Assembly (NCBI GenBank): GCA_964449325.1
Contig: CAYUYJ010000005.1
Location: forward strand, 1-64,000
From: RGIG3002 sp964449325
GTDB taxonomy: Bacteria; Bacillota; Clostridia; Lachnospirales; Lachnospiraceae
Direction: 5' to 3'
Length of the DNA: 64,000 nt
Shown: positions 1 through 6,928 of the stretch, in pieces
Position numbering within the stretch: the stretch's first letter is position 1
Layout: every line of letters starts with the position of its first letter
Notes under the pieces: generated by a model
What the model saw: the letters and a program-made list of their open reading frames with translations, nothing else
Database searches by the model: none
What the model was told of the DNA's origin: nothing
Made by a program: the position numbers and the translations under genes

Positions 1-65
1 CAAGTAGGCTCCAATCTTTACATTTGAGTGGTAAAATATCTGGAAGTTAAGATATGGAAAATCTA

Positions 66-94
66 TTGACAAACCCTATTCAATAGGGCAATAT
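66..94 (+). promoter_or_regulatory. Promoter with palindromic operator for the toxin-antitoxin remnant
   Basis: A perfect -35 box TTGACA (66-71) is followed after 17 bases by a weak -10 (CAATAT, 89-94). The spacer holds a perfect inverted repeat, CCCTATT-C-AATAGGG (74-88). A palindrome between -35 and -10 just ahead of a toxin-antitoxin pair is the usual place for binding by the XRE antitoxin, so autoregulation is inferred. The weak -10 is the main doubt. Bases 1-65 hold nothing I recognise. Confidence 0.5.
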
Positions 95-111
95 AAAGAA
101 AGGATGTACAT

Positions 112-433
112 ATGATGAGAACTTTTATACAAACCACGGAATTTACAAAAAATTAGGAGAGATTGGGATTTAACGATGAAGATTTAAGAAGGTTGGAAGC
201 AGAAATTTTTGGAAATCCGAAAGTGGGCAGACGATGAAAGGCACTGGAAAAATGTGTTTCAACTTCGAAAACGAGGGGAAAAGTGGCAGTGCGCAGGGGC
301 GCTATGTAGACTTTGAGGTAAAAGAAATGATATACTTTATTACAGTTTATCCCAAAAGTGAAAAGGATAATCTTACAAAAGCAGAAAAAATAATAGTAAT
401 AAAGCCATAGAATTTCTAGAAAAGAATCTTTGA
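112..433 (+). pseudogene. Decayed RelE/HigB-type toxin (type II toxin-antitoxin)
   Basis: Reading from ATG 112 gives MMRTFIQTTEFTKN, then an in-frame TAG, then ERLGFNDEDLRRLE and a TGA near 235. The homology continues in another frame (GTGKMCFNFENEGKSGS, then YVDFEVKEMIYFITVYPKSE) and, after a second shift near 395, ends as AIEFLEKNL with TGA at 431-433. Put together this is a RelE/HigB-like mRNA-interferase toxin of about 105 residues, the family that precedes its antitoxin. One nonsense codon and two frameshifts mean it should give no active toxin. The order toxin then antitoxin and the 15-base gap to the next gene fit a higBA-type module. Confidence 0.75.
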
Positions 434-448
434 TAGGAAGGTGATATT

Positions 449-769
449 ATGAGTAATGTATATGAAAGTATTATGTCAGGGCTTACTGAAACCATCGAAG
501 ATGTTAGGTTAAAAGAAAAAAAGTTAAAAAGAGATGTGGTGACAATTTTGCCGGTCAAAGAGTACAGTGCGGAAGAGGTACAAAATATCAGACGCATGAC
601 AGGTTTATCCCAAAGGCTGTTTGCGGGATATATGGGAGTGTCTGTTAAAACGGTAGAAGCATGGGAAGCAGGAACTAATCATCCCGCTGGGGCGGCAAGT
701 CGGATATTAAGTATGATGGAAATGAATGAAAATCTGAGGAAAGAGTATCCTTTTGTAACTGGGGTATAA
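449..769 (+). CDS. XRE-family antitoxin (HigA-like)
   Basis: This 106-residue protein has a helix-turn-helix at about residues 49-75 (ATGLSQ-type segment GLSQRLFAGYMGVSVKTVEA), typical of HigA/XRE antitoxins that bind both their own operator and the toxin. The ATG at 449 follows a good ribosome binding site (AGGAAGGTGAT). It sits 15 bases after a broken toxin gene and 14 bases before a radical SAM gene, so it probably shares their transcript. The toxin partner is dead, so this is an orphan antitoxin that may persist as an autorepressor or as protection against related toxins. Family is clear from the motif; the present role is inference. Confidence 0.75.
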   Translation: MSNVYESIMSGLTETIEDVRLKEKKLKRDVVTILPVKEYSAEEVQNIRRMTGLSQRLFAGYMGVSVKTVEAWEAGTNHPAGAASRILSMMEMNENLRKEYPFVTGV

Positions 770-783
770 GAAGGAGAAATGCA

Positions 784-1665
784 ATGCATGAAGTACAGGC
801 AAAAGGAATTTTATCCGCCGGAAACGGAATGAACATCTACCGGGGTTGTTCCCACGGATGTATTTATTGTGATGCCAGAAGCACCTGCTATCAGATGAAC
901 CATGCTTTTGAAGATATTGAGATAAAAATCAATGCGCCGGAGCTTTTGGAACAGGCACTCAGAAGTAAAAGGAAAAAGTGCATGATTGGAACCGGTGCCA
1001 TGAGTGATCCGTATCTGCATTTAGAAAAGGAGTACCGTCTTACAAGGCGGTGTCTGGAGTTAATTGATGAGTATGGTTTCGGCTTGGCAATCCAGACAAA
1101 GTCCGATATGATTTTGAGAGATTTGGATTTGTTGAAAAGCATCAACAAAAAAACGAAATGTGTAGTGCAGATGACAATGACCACCTATGATGATGTATTA
1201 TGTGAAATCATAGAGCCGAATGTATGTGTGACAAGCAGAAGAGCAGAAGTATTACAGATTATGCGTGAAGAGGGGATTCCTACCATTTGTTGGATGACGC
1301 CGATTTTGCCCTTTATTAATGATACGGAAGAAAACATCTGCGGATTATTAAATTATGTGAAACAGGCAGAATGCTACGGAATTATGTTTTTTGATGTGGG
1401 CGTGACACTGCGGGATGGGGACAGGCAGTATTTTTATGAAAAGCTGGATACCCATTTCCCGGGAATGAAGGAGCGCTATCGGAAAACTTATGGGAATGCC
1501 TATGAGGTTCCCTCACCAAAGCGGAAATATCTGGCAGGGTTGATACGCAGATTTTGCAGGGAAAACGGGATGGTATGTGATACGGATAAGCTGTTTTCTT
1601 ATATGAAAACGTTTGAAGATAAGCTGGCGGGGGAACAGATGTCGCTATTTGACTTTAGATTATGA
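784..1665 (+). CDS. SPL-like radical SAM protein
   Basis: The 293-residue protein carries the radical SAM cluster motif CxxxCxxC as C22-SHG-C26-IY-C29, followed by the SPL/COG1533-type pattern (IGTGAMSDPYLHLEKEYRLTR, then LAIQTKSDMILRDLDLL). Members of this group resemble spore photoproduct lyase, but most have no known substrate. The ATG at 784 is preceded by AAGGAG. It lies directly behind the antitoxin gene and ahead of the restriction-modification cassette. The short C-terminal MSLFDF-like tail resembles a sliding-clamp binding peptide (QMSLFDF, near residues 286-292), which would suggest contact with DNA replication or repair; this is a speculation from the motif. A second member of the group lies at 58346. 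Confidence 0.8.
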   Translation: MHEVQAKGILSAGNGMNIYRGCSHGCIYCDARSTCYQMNHAFEDIEIKINAPELLEQALRSKRKKCMIGTGAMSDPYLHLEKEYRLTRRCLELIDEYGFGLAIQTKSDMILRDLDLLKSINKKTKCVVQMTMTTYDDVLCEIIEPNVCVTSRRAEVLQIMREEGIPTICWMTPILPFINDTEENICGLLNYVKQAECYGIMFFDVGVTLRDGDRQYFYEKLDTHFPGMKERYRKTYGNAYEVPSPKRKYLAGLIRRFCRENGMVCDTDKLFSYMKTFEDKLAGEQMSLFDFRL

Positions 1666-1769
1666 AACGAAGACTGAAAAAAATCGGAAAATGAAAAAAT
1701 GTTCTGCCATCTAGAATATAAAATGGTGCTATACATGATGTTGAAATTTACAGGAAGGAGAGAATGACT

Positions 1770-3095
1770 ATGGCTTATGCAATAGATTTGTTTTGTGGTG
1801 CAGGTGGAATGAGTGAAGGACTAATTCAGGCGGGGTTTCATATTCTCTTTTCTAGTGATATTAATGAAGATGTTCAACGTACATATATGAATAGGCATGA
1901 GCAATTAGGCTTGGTTCAGGGTATAAACACCCATTTCCATCGTGGCGATATTAGAGAATTAAATGGGGTAATGATTCGGGAGGCAATTCAGAATCTTGAG
2001 ATTTTTCATAATCAAAAGGTTCCAGAAATAGATGCTATATTTGGGGGACCGCCGTGTCAGGGATTTAGTCGTGCTGGCAGACGTAATCCTAATGATCCTA
2101 GAAATATGTTATTTAAAGAATATTTGAGGGTGATTAATGAAGTACGCCCTAAATATGTTATTCTCGAAAATGTTGCAGGGTTTACTGATACAAAATTTTA
2201 TGGTTTTGTAGGTGTCACGGGACATTTATATGAAGATGGAGAACTTGTACCAGATATTCTTAGAAATGAGTTTGATTTAATTGGATATAACACATTAGAA
2301 CCTCAAATATTAAATGCGGCTAATTTCGGGGTACCACAAAGACGAAATCGTATTATTGTGATGGCATATAGAAAAGATGTTTCTGCGCCAAGATATCCAA
2401 CGCCAATTTTTTTAGATAATAATGTCCTTACTATTACAGATGCTGTTAGTGATTTGATTAGGGATAAGGATGTGAGAAGTGAGATATTTAATGAAGAATC
2501 GAAGTTTCAAAGGGAATCAAAGATAGGAAGAACTCCGGATATCAATGGTAATACGATAGCAAGTGAAGGGATAATGCATAATAATGAGTTGTCTAGACAT
2601 TTGCCGATAATTCAGGAGAGATTTTCGCTTTTCCGAGAAGGAGAGGATGGAAATGAACTTAAAAGTAGAATAATGACAGAGGGGATAGACATTTCAAATT
2701 ATCCTGCGCTTCTTGCTCATTGTAGTAAAGTAACAGGAATGAGTGTAGAAGAAATATCTTTCGTATATCGCAAAGGGAACATAAGTAAGGAATTAGTAGA
2801 TGTTCTATTAACAAAAAAGAATATACGTACGAGATTAGACAGAACTAAACCAGCAGCCACAGTAATGACAATTCCGGATGATTATATTTCACCTTTTGAA
2901 CCAAGAACATTTACGGTTAGAGAACTTGCTAGAATGCAATCGTTTGATGATAGCTTTGAATTTCTAGGTAAGCGGACAACCGGTGGATTACGCAGACGAG
3001 TTGAGATTCCACAATATTCACAAGTGGGGAATGCTGTTCCACCATTGCTTGCGAAAGCAATAGCATCTGAGATAATGCGAGTGCTAGAGGAATGA
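1770..3095 (+). CDS. DNA (cytosine-5) methyltransferase, type II R-M
   Basis: All core C5-methyltransferase motifs are visible: motif I (AIDLFCGAGGMSEGL) at the N-terminus, motif IV GGPPCQGFS with the catalytic Cys96, motif VI YVILENV (about 128-135), motif VIII PQRRNR (about 189-194) and motif X QVGNAVPPLLAKAIA near the C-terminus. The start at 1770 is chosen because AGGAAGGAG (1752-1760) is 9 bases away; the ATG at 1764 is only 3 bases away. At 441 residues the length is normal for the family. The stop overlaps the start region of the restriction enzyme gene. It would protect host DNA by methylating a site that cannot be read from the sequence. Codons are richer in A/T than in neighbouring housekeeping genes, in line with acquisition by transfer. 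Confidence 0.93.
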   Translation: MAYAIDLFCGAGGMSEGLIQAGFHILFSSDINEDVQRTYMNRHEQLGLVQGINTHFHRGDIRELNGVMIREAIQNLEIFHNQKVPEIDAIFGGPPCQGFSRAGRRNPNDPRNMLFKEYLRVINEVRPKYVILENVAGFTDTKFYGFVGVTGHLYEDGELVPDILRNEFDLIGYNTLEPQILNAANFGVPQRRNRIIVMAYRKDVSAPRYPTPIFLDNNVLTITDAVSDLIRDKDVRSEIFNEESKFQRESKIGRTPDINGNTIASEGIMHNNELSRHLPIIQERFSLFREGEDGNELKSRIMTEGIDISNYPALLAHCSKVTGMSVEEISFVYRKGNISKELVDVLLTKKNIRTRLDRTKPAATVMTIPDDYISPFEPRTFTVRELARMQSFDDSFEFLGKRTTGGLRRRVEIPQYSQVGNAVPPLLAKAIASEIMRVLEE

Positions 3096-3115
3096 TTATT
3101 TGGAGGAATAAATGT

Positions 3116-4063
3116 ATGGTACAAAATATTATTGAAAAATTGCGTGAAGAAGCAATAAACAATTTGTTTAATACTTCAGGATTTAAGAAGGCGTGGCCGA
3201 CGTGGAAGAAAGAGATAAATGCACTTGCACCAGTTCCTACAGTAACACAAATACTTAATTTGGGCGATTATTTAAAAGACATCTTTTATACAACAAATAC
3301 ATCTAGTACAAGGTCGCAAAGTGATGTTTCTGGGGGTGGGGCAAATTGGGAAGCTTTAGTATGCTGGTATCTTAATTTATGCAGCATAGGGAGAAGGACT
3401 GTAATAGTAAAGCATAATAAGCAGCTTATTCCAACACCTATTAGTAATGCTATTACAGTTAATTATGGCAGTTTTATTTCGAATACAGAGTCGGATTTGA
3501 TTGCGATTACATTTCCTGATAAAGAAGAGTATAAAATGGATAAAGAGGCAATTGATATTTTGGATGAAAATGGTGAAAAAGTAAAAATCACTCATAAAGG
3601 GAAAATGAAATATAATCTTTTAGAAGTACTTAATGCTTTAGTGGCTAGAGATTTTCCCGAAATAGAGATACACATTGTTCAGTGTAAAACAAATTGGAAT
3701 GACAACGCGCAGATACCTATGCTGTGGGATATGATTTATTCGGCGAATGCATTTAAGACTGGGATTACAATAGGAAGAGAAGGTTATTCAATTAATAATG
3801 CAAGAATGTTTTCTTATGCTTTTGTGACAGTACCAACTGTAAAAGTAGAAAAAATTACAGCAACCAGTGTTGCTGTTTCGAGGGTGCGGAATCTTAGCGG
3901 TGGCAATTATTGGGGAATGAAGACTAAGTCTGGAGTGGCGAGTTCTGTAAAAGAGATGTTAAGTCGCAATTTGGCATCTGGTTCACCAAAGAGTCATACA
4001 TTGACATTGAAAGACGAGATAACAAAAATAACAACGGATTATTCTTATTTTAATTTTAAATAA
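3116..4063 (+). CDS. Probable type II restriction endonuclease
   Basis: A 315-residue protein directly behind the C5 methyltransferase. I do not recognise the exact family, but it has the layout of a PD-(D/E)xK nuclease: a conserved Glu in GGGANWEALVCWYL (E79), an acidic strand NTESDLIAITF (D127), and VQCKTNWND (Q189-C-K191), a variant of (D/E)xK. ATG 3116 is preferred over ATG 3092 because TTTGGAGG (3099-3106) lies 9 bases ahead of it. Position next to the methyltransferase and AT-rich codon use support a mobile restriction-modification pair. The gene looks intact. The recognition site and cleavage pattern are unknown. Confidence 0.75.
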   Translation: MVQNIIEKLREEAINNLFNTSGFKKAWPTWKKEINALAPVPTVTQILNLGDYLKDIFYTTNTSSTRSQSDVSGGGANWEALVCWYLNLCSIGRRTVIVKHNKQLIPTPISNAITVNYGSFISNTESDLIAITFPDKEEYKMDKEAIDILDENGEKVKITHKGKMKYNLLEVLNALVARDFPEIEIHIVQCKTNWNDNAQIPMLWDMIYSANAFKTGITIGREGYSINNARMFSYAFVTVPTVKVEKITATSVAVSRVRNLSGGNYWGMKTKSGVASSVKEMLSRNLASGSPKSHTLTLKDEITKITTDYSYFNFK

Positions 4064-4098
4064 TTCAATTTATGAAATCCGAACGTAGGAAGAAAGAA

Positions 4099-4132
4099 GA
4101 CAAGTGATATGTGACAAGTGCTATGTGACAAG
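4099..4132 (+). repeat. Short 14-base tandem repeat
   Basis: GACAAGTGATATGT (4099-4112) is followed by GACAAGTGCTATGT (4113-4126) and a partial third copy GACAAG (4127-4132). It lies between the end of the restriction enzyme gene and the rpsO promoter, at the right edge of the accessory block. It could be a replication-slippage product or a scar of insertion. Confidence 0.8.
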
Positions 4133-4143
4133 AAAATTTATGG

Positions 4144-4172
4144 TTTACATAGTAAAAAGAGTATGTTACAAT
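4144..4172 (+). promoter_or_regulatory. SigA-type promoter of rpsO
   Basis: TTTACA (4144-4149), 17-base spacer, TACAAT (4167-4172). It lies about 95 bases upstream of rpsO and just right of the tandem repeat, so rpsO is transcribed independently of the restriction-modification genes. Confidence 0.75.
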
Positions 4173-4178
4173 AACCGA

Positions 4179-4262
4179 GTATGAGATTTTAGCCACTACT
4201 CAGAAATTGGACGACTCCGACCGTTTCTTAGCAGCCGGCGATTAGAAAAAATAAGGAGGATA
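4179..4262 (+). promoter_or_regulatory. rpsO 5' leader, possible S15 autoregulatory RNA
   Basis: The roughly 90-base untranslated leader holds a GC-rich segment (4211-4243, with CCGACC and GCAGCCGGCG) that could fold ahead of the ribosome binding site AAGGAGG. In several Firmicutes S15 binds its own leader mRNA and represses translation. I cannot assign this leader to a known S15 leader class by eye; the call rests on position. Confidence 0.3.
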
Positions 4263-4267
4263 TATCA

Positions 4268-4534
4268 ATGATCTCAAAAGAAAAGAAAACCGCAATCATT
4301 AAAGAGTATGCAAGAACAGAAGGTGACACAGGTTCACCGGAAGTACAGGTAGCAGTTCTTACAGCAAGAATTCAGGAACTCACAGAGCATTTAAAGGAGA
4401 ACCCGAAGGATCATCATTCCAGAAGAGGACTTCTTAAAATGGTTGGTCAGAGAAGAGGTTTACTTGCTTACTTAAAGAAAACCGATATTGAAAGATACCG
4501 TACTTTGATTGCAAAACTTGGAATCAGAAAGTAA
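4268..4534 (+). CDS. rpsO: Small-subunit ribosomal protein uS15
   Basis: At 88 residues this is the standard size of bacterial S15, with the typical core TGSPEVQVAVLTARI, HHSRRGLLKMVGQRRGLL and a C-terminal YRTLIAKLGIRK. S15 binds 16S rRNA at the three-way junction of the central domain and starts assembly of the platform. The ATG at 4268 follows AAGGAGGATATATCA. It has its own promoter and is closed by an intrinsic terminator, so it is mostly a monocistronic unit ahead of pnp, the usual bacterial order rpsO-pnp. Confidence 0.98.
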   Translation: MISKEKKTAIIKEYARTEGDTGSPEVQVAVLTARIQELTEHLKENPKDHHSRRGLLKMVGQRRGLLAYLKKTDIERYRTLIAKLGIRK

Positions 4535-4547
4535 TGAATTTGATAGT

Positions 4548-4585
4548 AAAAGGCGGAATAGGAGCTTGTCTCACCGCCTTTTTTC
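4548..4585 (+). terminator. Intrinsic terminator after rpsO
   Basis: AAAAGGCGG (4548-4556) pairs perfectly with CCGCCTTTT (4574-4582), and the T run continues to 4584. It separates rpsO from the pnp leader. Confidence 0.9.
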
Positions 4586-4615
4586 TATAAATATTCCTAC
4601 TGCAAAGATAGGAAA

Positions 4616-4695
4616 AGGTGGAAGAAGGCTTCCGAGACCACTGACAAAAATATTTTACGAAATGTAGTTGTCAGTAGTTTCGGCATCTTCTACCT
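4616..4695 (+). promoter_or_regulatory. Long imperfect hairpin in the pnp leader
   Basis: AGGTGGAAGA (4616-4625) pairs with TCTTCTACCT (4686-4695) with one G-U. Further in, CCGAGACC-A-CTGACAA (4632-4647) pairs with TTGTCAG-T-A-GTTTCGG (4668-4683) with one mismatch and one G-U. The stem has roughly 26 pairs, a small bulge and a loop of about 20 bases, and ends 34 bases before the pnp start. A long double-stranded leader resembles the RNase III substrate through which E. coli PNPase represses itself. That role here is inference. Confidence 0.7.
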
Positions 4696-4729
4696 GAAAA
4701 CGGAAAGAATTTGAAAGGAGAAAAGTTTT

Positions 4730-6820
4730 ATGTATCAGACTTTTACAATGGATTTAGCCGGACGTACTTTAAAGGTAGATGTTAACAGAGTCGGCAAACA
4801 GGCAAACGGCTGCGCATTTATGCAGTATGGGGATACGGTTGTTTTAAGTACGGCAACTGCTTCCGAAAAACCGAGAGAGGGAATCGACTTCTTCCCGCTT
4901 AGTGTAGAATATGAAGAAAAATTATATGCGGTAGGTAAAATTCCGGGCGGCTTCAATAAGAGAGAGGGAAAGGCATCTGAAAATGCGATTCTGACAAGCC
5001 GTGTTATCGACAGACCGATGCGTCCGTTGTTCCCGAAGGATTACAGAAATGATGTTACATTAAACAATATGGTTATGTCTGTAGACCCGGCTTGCCGTCC
5101 TGAACTTGTGGCAATGCTTGGTGCTTCTATTGCAACCTGTATTTCGGACATCCCTTTTGACGGACCATGTGCCATGACACAGGTTGGTATGATTGACGGA
5201 GAGTTTATTATTAACCCGTCTCAGGAACAGTGGAAAAACGGAGATTTGAATCTGACGGTAGCTTCCACCAGTGAGAAGGTTATCATGATTGAAGCCGGTG
5301 CCAATGAAATACCGGAAGCCAAAATGATTGAAGCAATTTATAAAGCACATGAAATCAATCAGACAATTATTGCCTTTATCAATAAAATTGTGGCAGAAGT
5401 CGGCAAACCGAAGCATGCTTATACAAGCTGTGCAATTCCGGCTGAGATGTTTGAAGAAATGAAGAAAATCGTTACACCGGAAGAAATGGAAACAGCAGTT
5501 TTCACAGACGATAAGCAGACAAGAGAAGAAAATATCCGTAACGTTACGGAGAAATTTGCAGAAGCCTTTGCAGAAAATGAAGAGTGGCTTGCAGTGTTAG
5601 ACGAGGCTGTTTACCAGTACGAAAAGAAAACCGTCCGTAAGATGATTTTGAAAGATCATAAACGTCCGGATGGTCGTGAAATTACGCAGATTCGTCCGCT
5701 TGCAGCAGAAGTGGATTTAATTCCGAGAGTACACGGTTCTGCCATGTTTACAAGAGGACAGACACAGATTTGTAACGTTTGTACATTGGCACCGTTATCC
5801 GAGGTACAAAGAATTGACGGTCTGGATGAAAATGAAGTTAATAAGAGATATATGCACCATTATAATTTCCCGTCTTATTCCGTAGGTGAGACAAAACCCT
5901 CCAGAGGACCGGGACGTCGTGAAATCGGACATGGTGCACTGGCTGAAAGGGCATTGGTGCCGGTACTTCCGTCAGAAGAGGAATTCCCGTATGCAATTCG
6001 TACAGTATCCGAGACCTTTGAATCTAACGGTTCTACTTCCATGGCATCTACTTGTGCTTCCTGTATGTCCTTAATGGCTGCAGGTGTTCCGATTAAGAAA
6101 ATGGTAGCAGGTATTTCCTGTGGTCTTGTTACCGGGGAAACCGATGATGATTATGTACTCTTAACAGATATTCAGGGTCTGGAGGATTTCTTCGGTGATA
6201 TGGACTTTAAGGTAACAGGTACTACCGAAGGTATTACCGCAATCCAAATGGATATAAAGATTCACGGACTGACAAGACCGATTGTAGAGGGTGCTATTGC
6301 AAGATGTCGCGAAGCAAGACTGTTCATCATGGATACCTGTATGAAACCGGCTATTTCTGCACCGAGACCAACGGTTGGTGAATATGCACCGAAGATTGTA
6401 CAGATTCAGATTAATCCGGAAAAGATTGGTGATGTTGTAGGTCAGAGAGGAAAGACCATTAATACGATTATCGAAAGAACCGGTGTGAAGATTGATATTT
6501 CCGATGAAGGTGCTGTATCTGTATGCGGCACGGATAAAGAGAAGATGGATGAAGCTGTGAATATGATTAAAATCATTGCAACAGATTTTGAAGAAGGACA
6601 GGTATTTACCGGTAAAGTAGTCAGTATCAAAGAATTTGGTGCATTTATTGAGTTTGCACCGGGTAAAGAAGGGATGGTTCATATCTCCAAGATTTCCAGA
6701 GAAAGAATCAACCGCGTGGAAGATGTGTTGACACTGGGAGATGTAGTAACCGTTGTATGCTTAGGTAAAGACAAGATGGGTCGCATCAGCTTTTCTATGA
6801 AGGATGTAGCACAGCAGTAA
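4730..6820 (+). CDS. pnp: Polyribonucleotide nucleotidyltransferase (PNPase)
   Basis: The 696-residue protein has the full PNPase layout: two RNase PH-like domains (about 5-220 and 310-550) around an alpha-helical segment, a KH domain (about 555-615, with VVGQRGKTINTIIERTG) and a C-terminal S1 domain (from about 620, FTGKVVSIKEFGAFIEF). PNPase degrades RNA 3' to 5' using phosphate and takes part in mRNA turnover and RNA quality control. The ATG at 4730 follows GAAAGGAGAAAAGTTTT. It lies behind rpsO and its terminator, with a long hairpin in the leader that may control its own expression. No clear terminator follows. Confidence 0.98.
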   Translation: MYQTFTMDLAGRTLKVDVNRVGKQANGCAFMQYGDTVVLSTATASEKPREGIDFFPLSVEYEEKLYAVGKIPGGFNKREGKASENAILTSRVIDRPMRPLFPKDYRNDVTLNNMVMSVDPACRPELVAMLGASIATCISDIPFDGPCAMTQVGMIDGEFIINPSQEQWKNGDLNLTVASTSEKVIMIEAGANEIPEAKMIEAIYKAHEINQTIIAFINKIVAEVGKPKHAYTSCAIPAEMFEEMKKIVTPEEMETAVFTDDKQTREENIRNVTEKFAEAFAENEEWLAVLDEAVYQYEKKTVRKMILKDHKRPDGREITQIRPLAAEVDLIPRVHGSAMFTRGQTQICNVCTLAPLSEVQRIDGLDENEVNKRYMHHYNFPSYSVGETKPSRGPGRREIGHGALAERALVPVLPSEEEFPYAIRTVSETFESNGSTSMASTCASCMSLMAAGVPIKKMVAGISCGLVTGETDDDYVLLTDIQGLEDFFGDMDFKVTGTTEGITAIQMDIKIHGLTRPIVEGAIARCREARLFIMDTCMKPAISAPRPTVGEYAPKIVQIQINPEKIGDVVGQRGKTINTIIERTGVKIDISDEGAVSVCGTDKEKMDEAVNMIKIIATDFEEGQVFTGKVVSIKEFGAFIEFAPGKEGMVHISKISRERINRVEDVLTLGDVVTVVCLGKDKMGRISFSMKDVAQQ

Positions 6821-6928
6821 AAAGATGGACAAGTTTTAGGGTTATTGTTTTTGTGAAAAAATTATAGCGGCATTGGCTGGAGCTGATGCCGTTAAATATT
6901 ATAAAAACAAATGAAGCGAGGAAAACTA

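Noticed and set aside
784..4063. Prophage or integrative element
   Set aside because: No integrase, att site, phage structural gene or tRNA is seen; only an accessory block of few genes.
4099..4132. Possible CRISPR-like repeat
   Set aside because: Units are directly adjacent with no spacers and only 14 bases long; this is a plain tandem repeat.
6868..6891. Small hairpin CGGCAT/ATGCCG before the PurF-like gene
   Set aside because: Short six-base stem without a T run; it is neither a convincing terminator nor a recognisable riboswitch.
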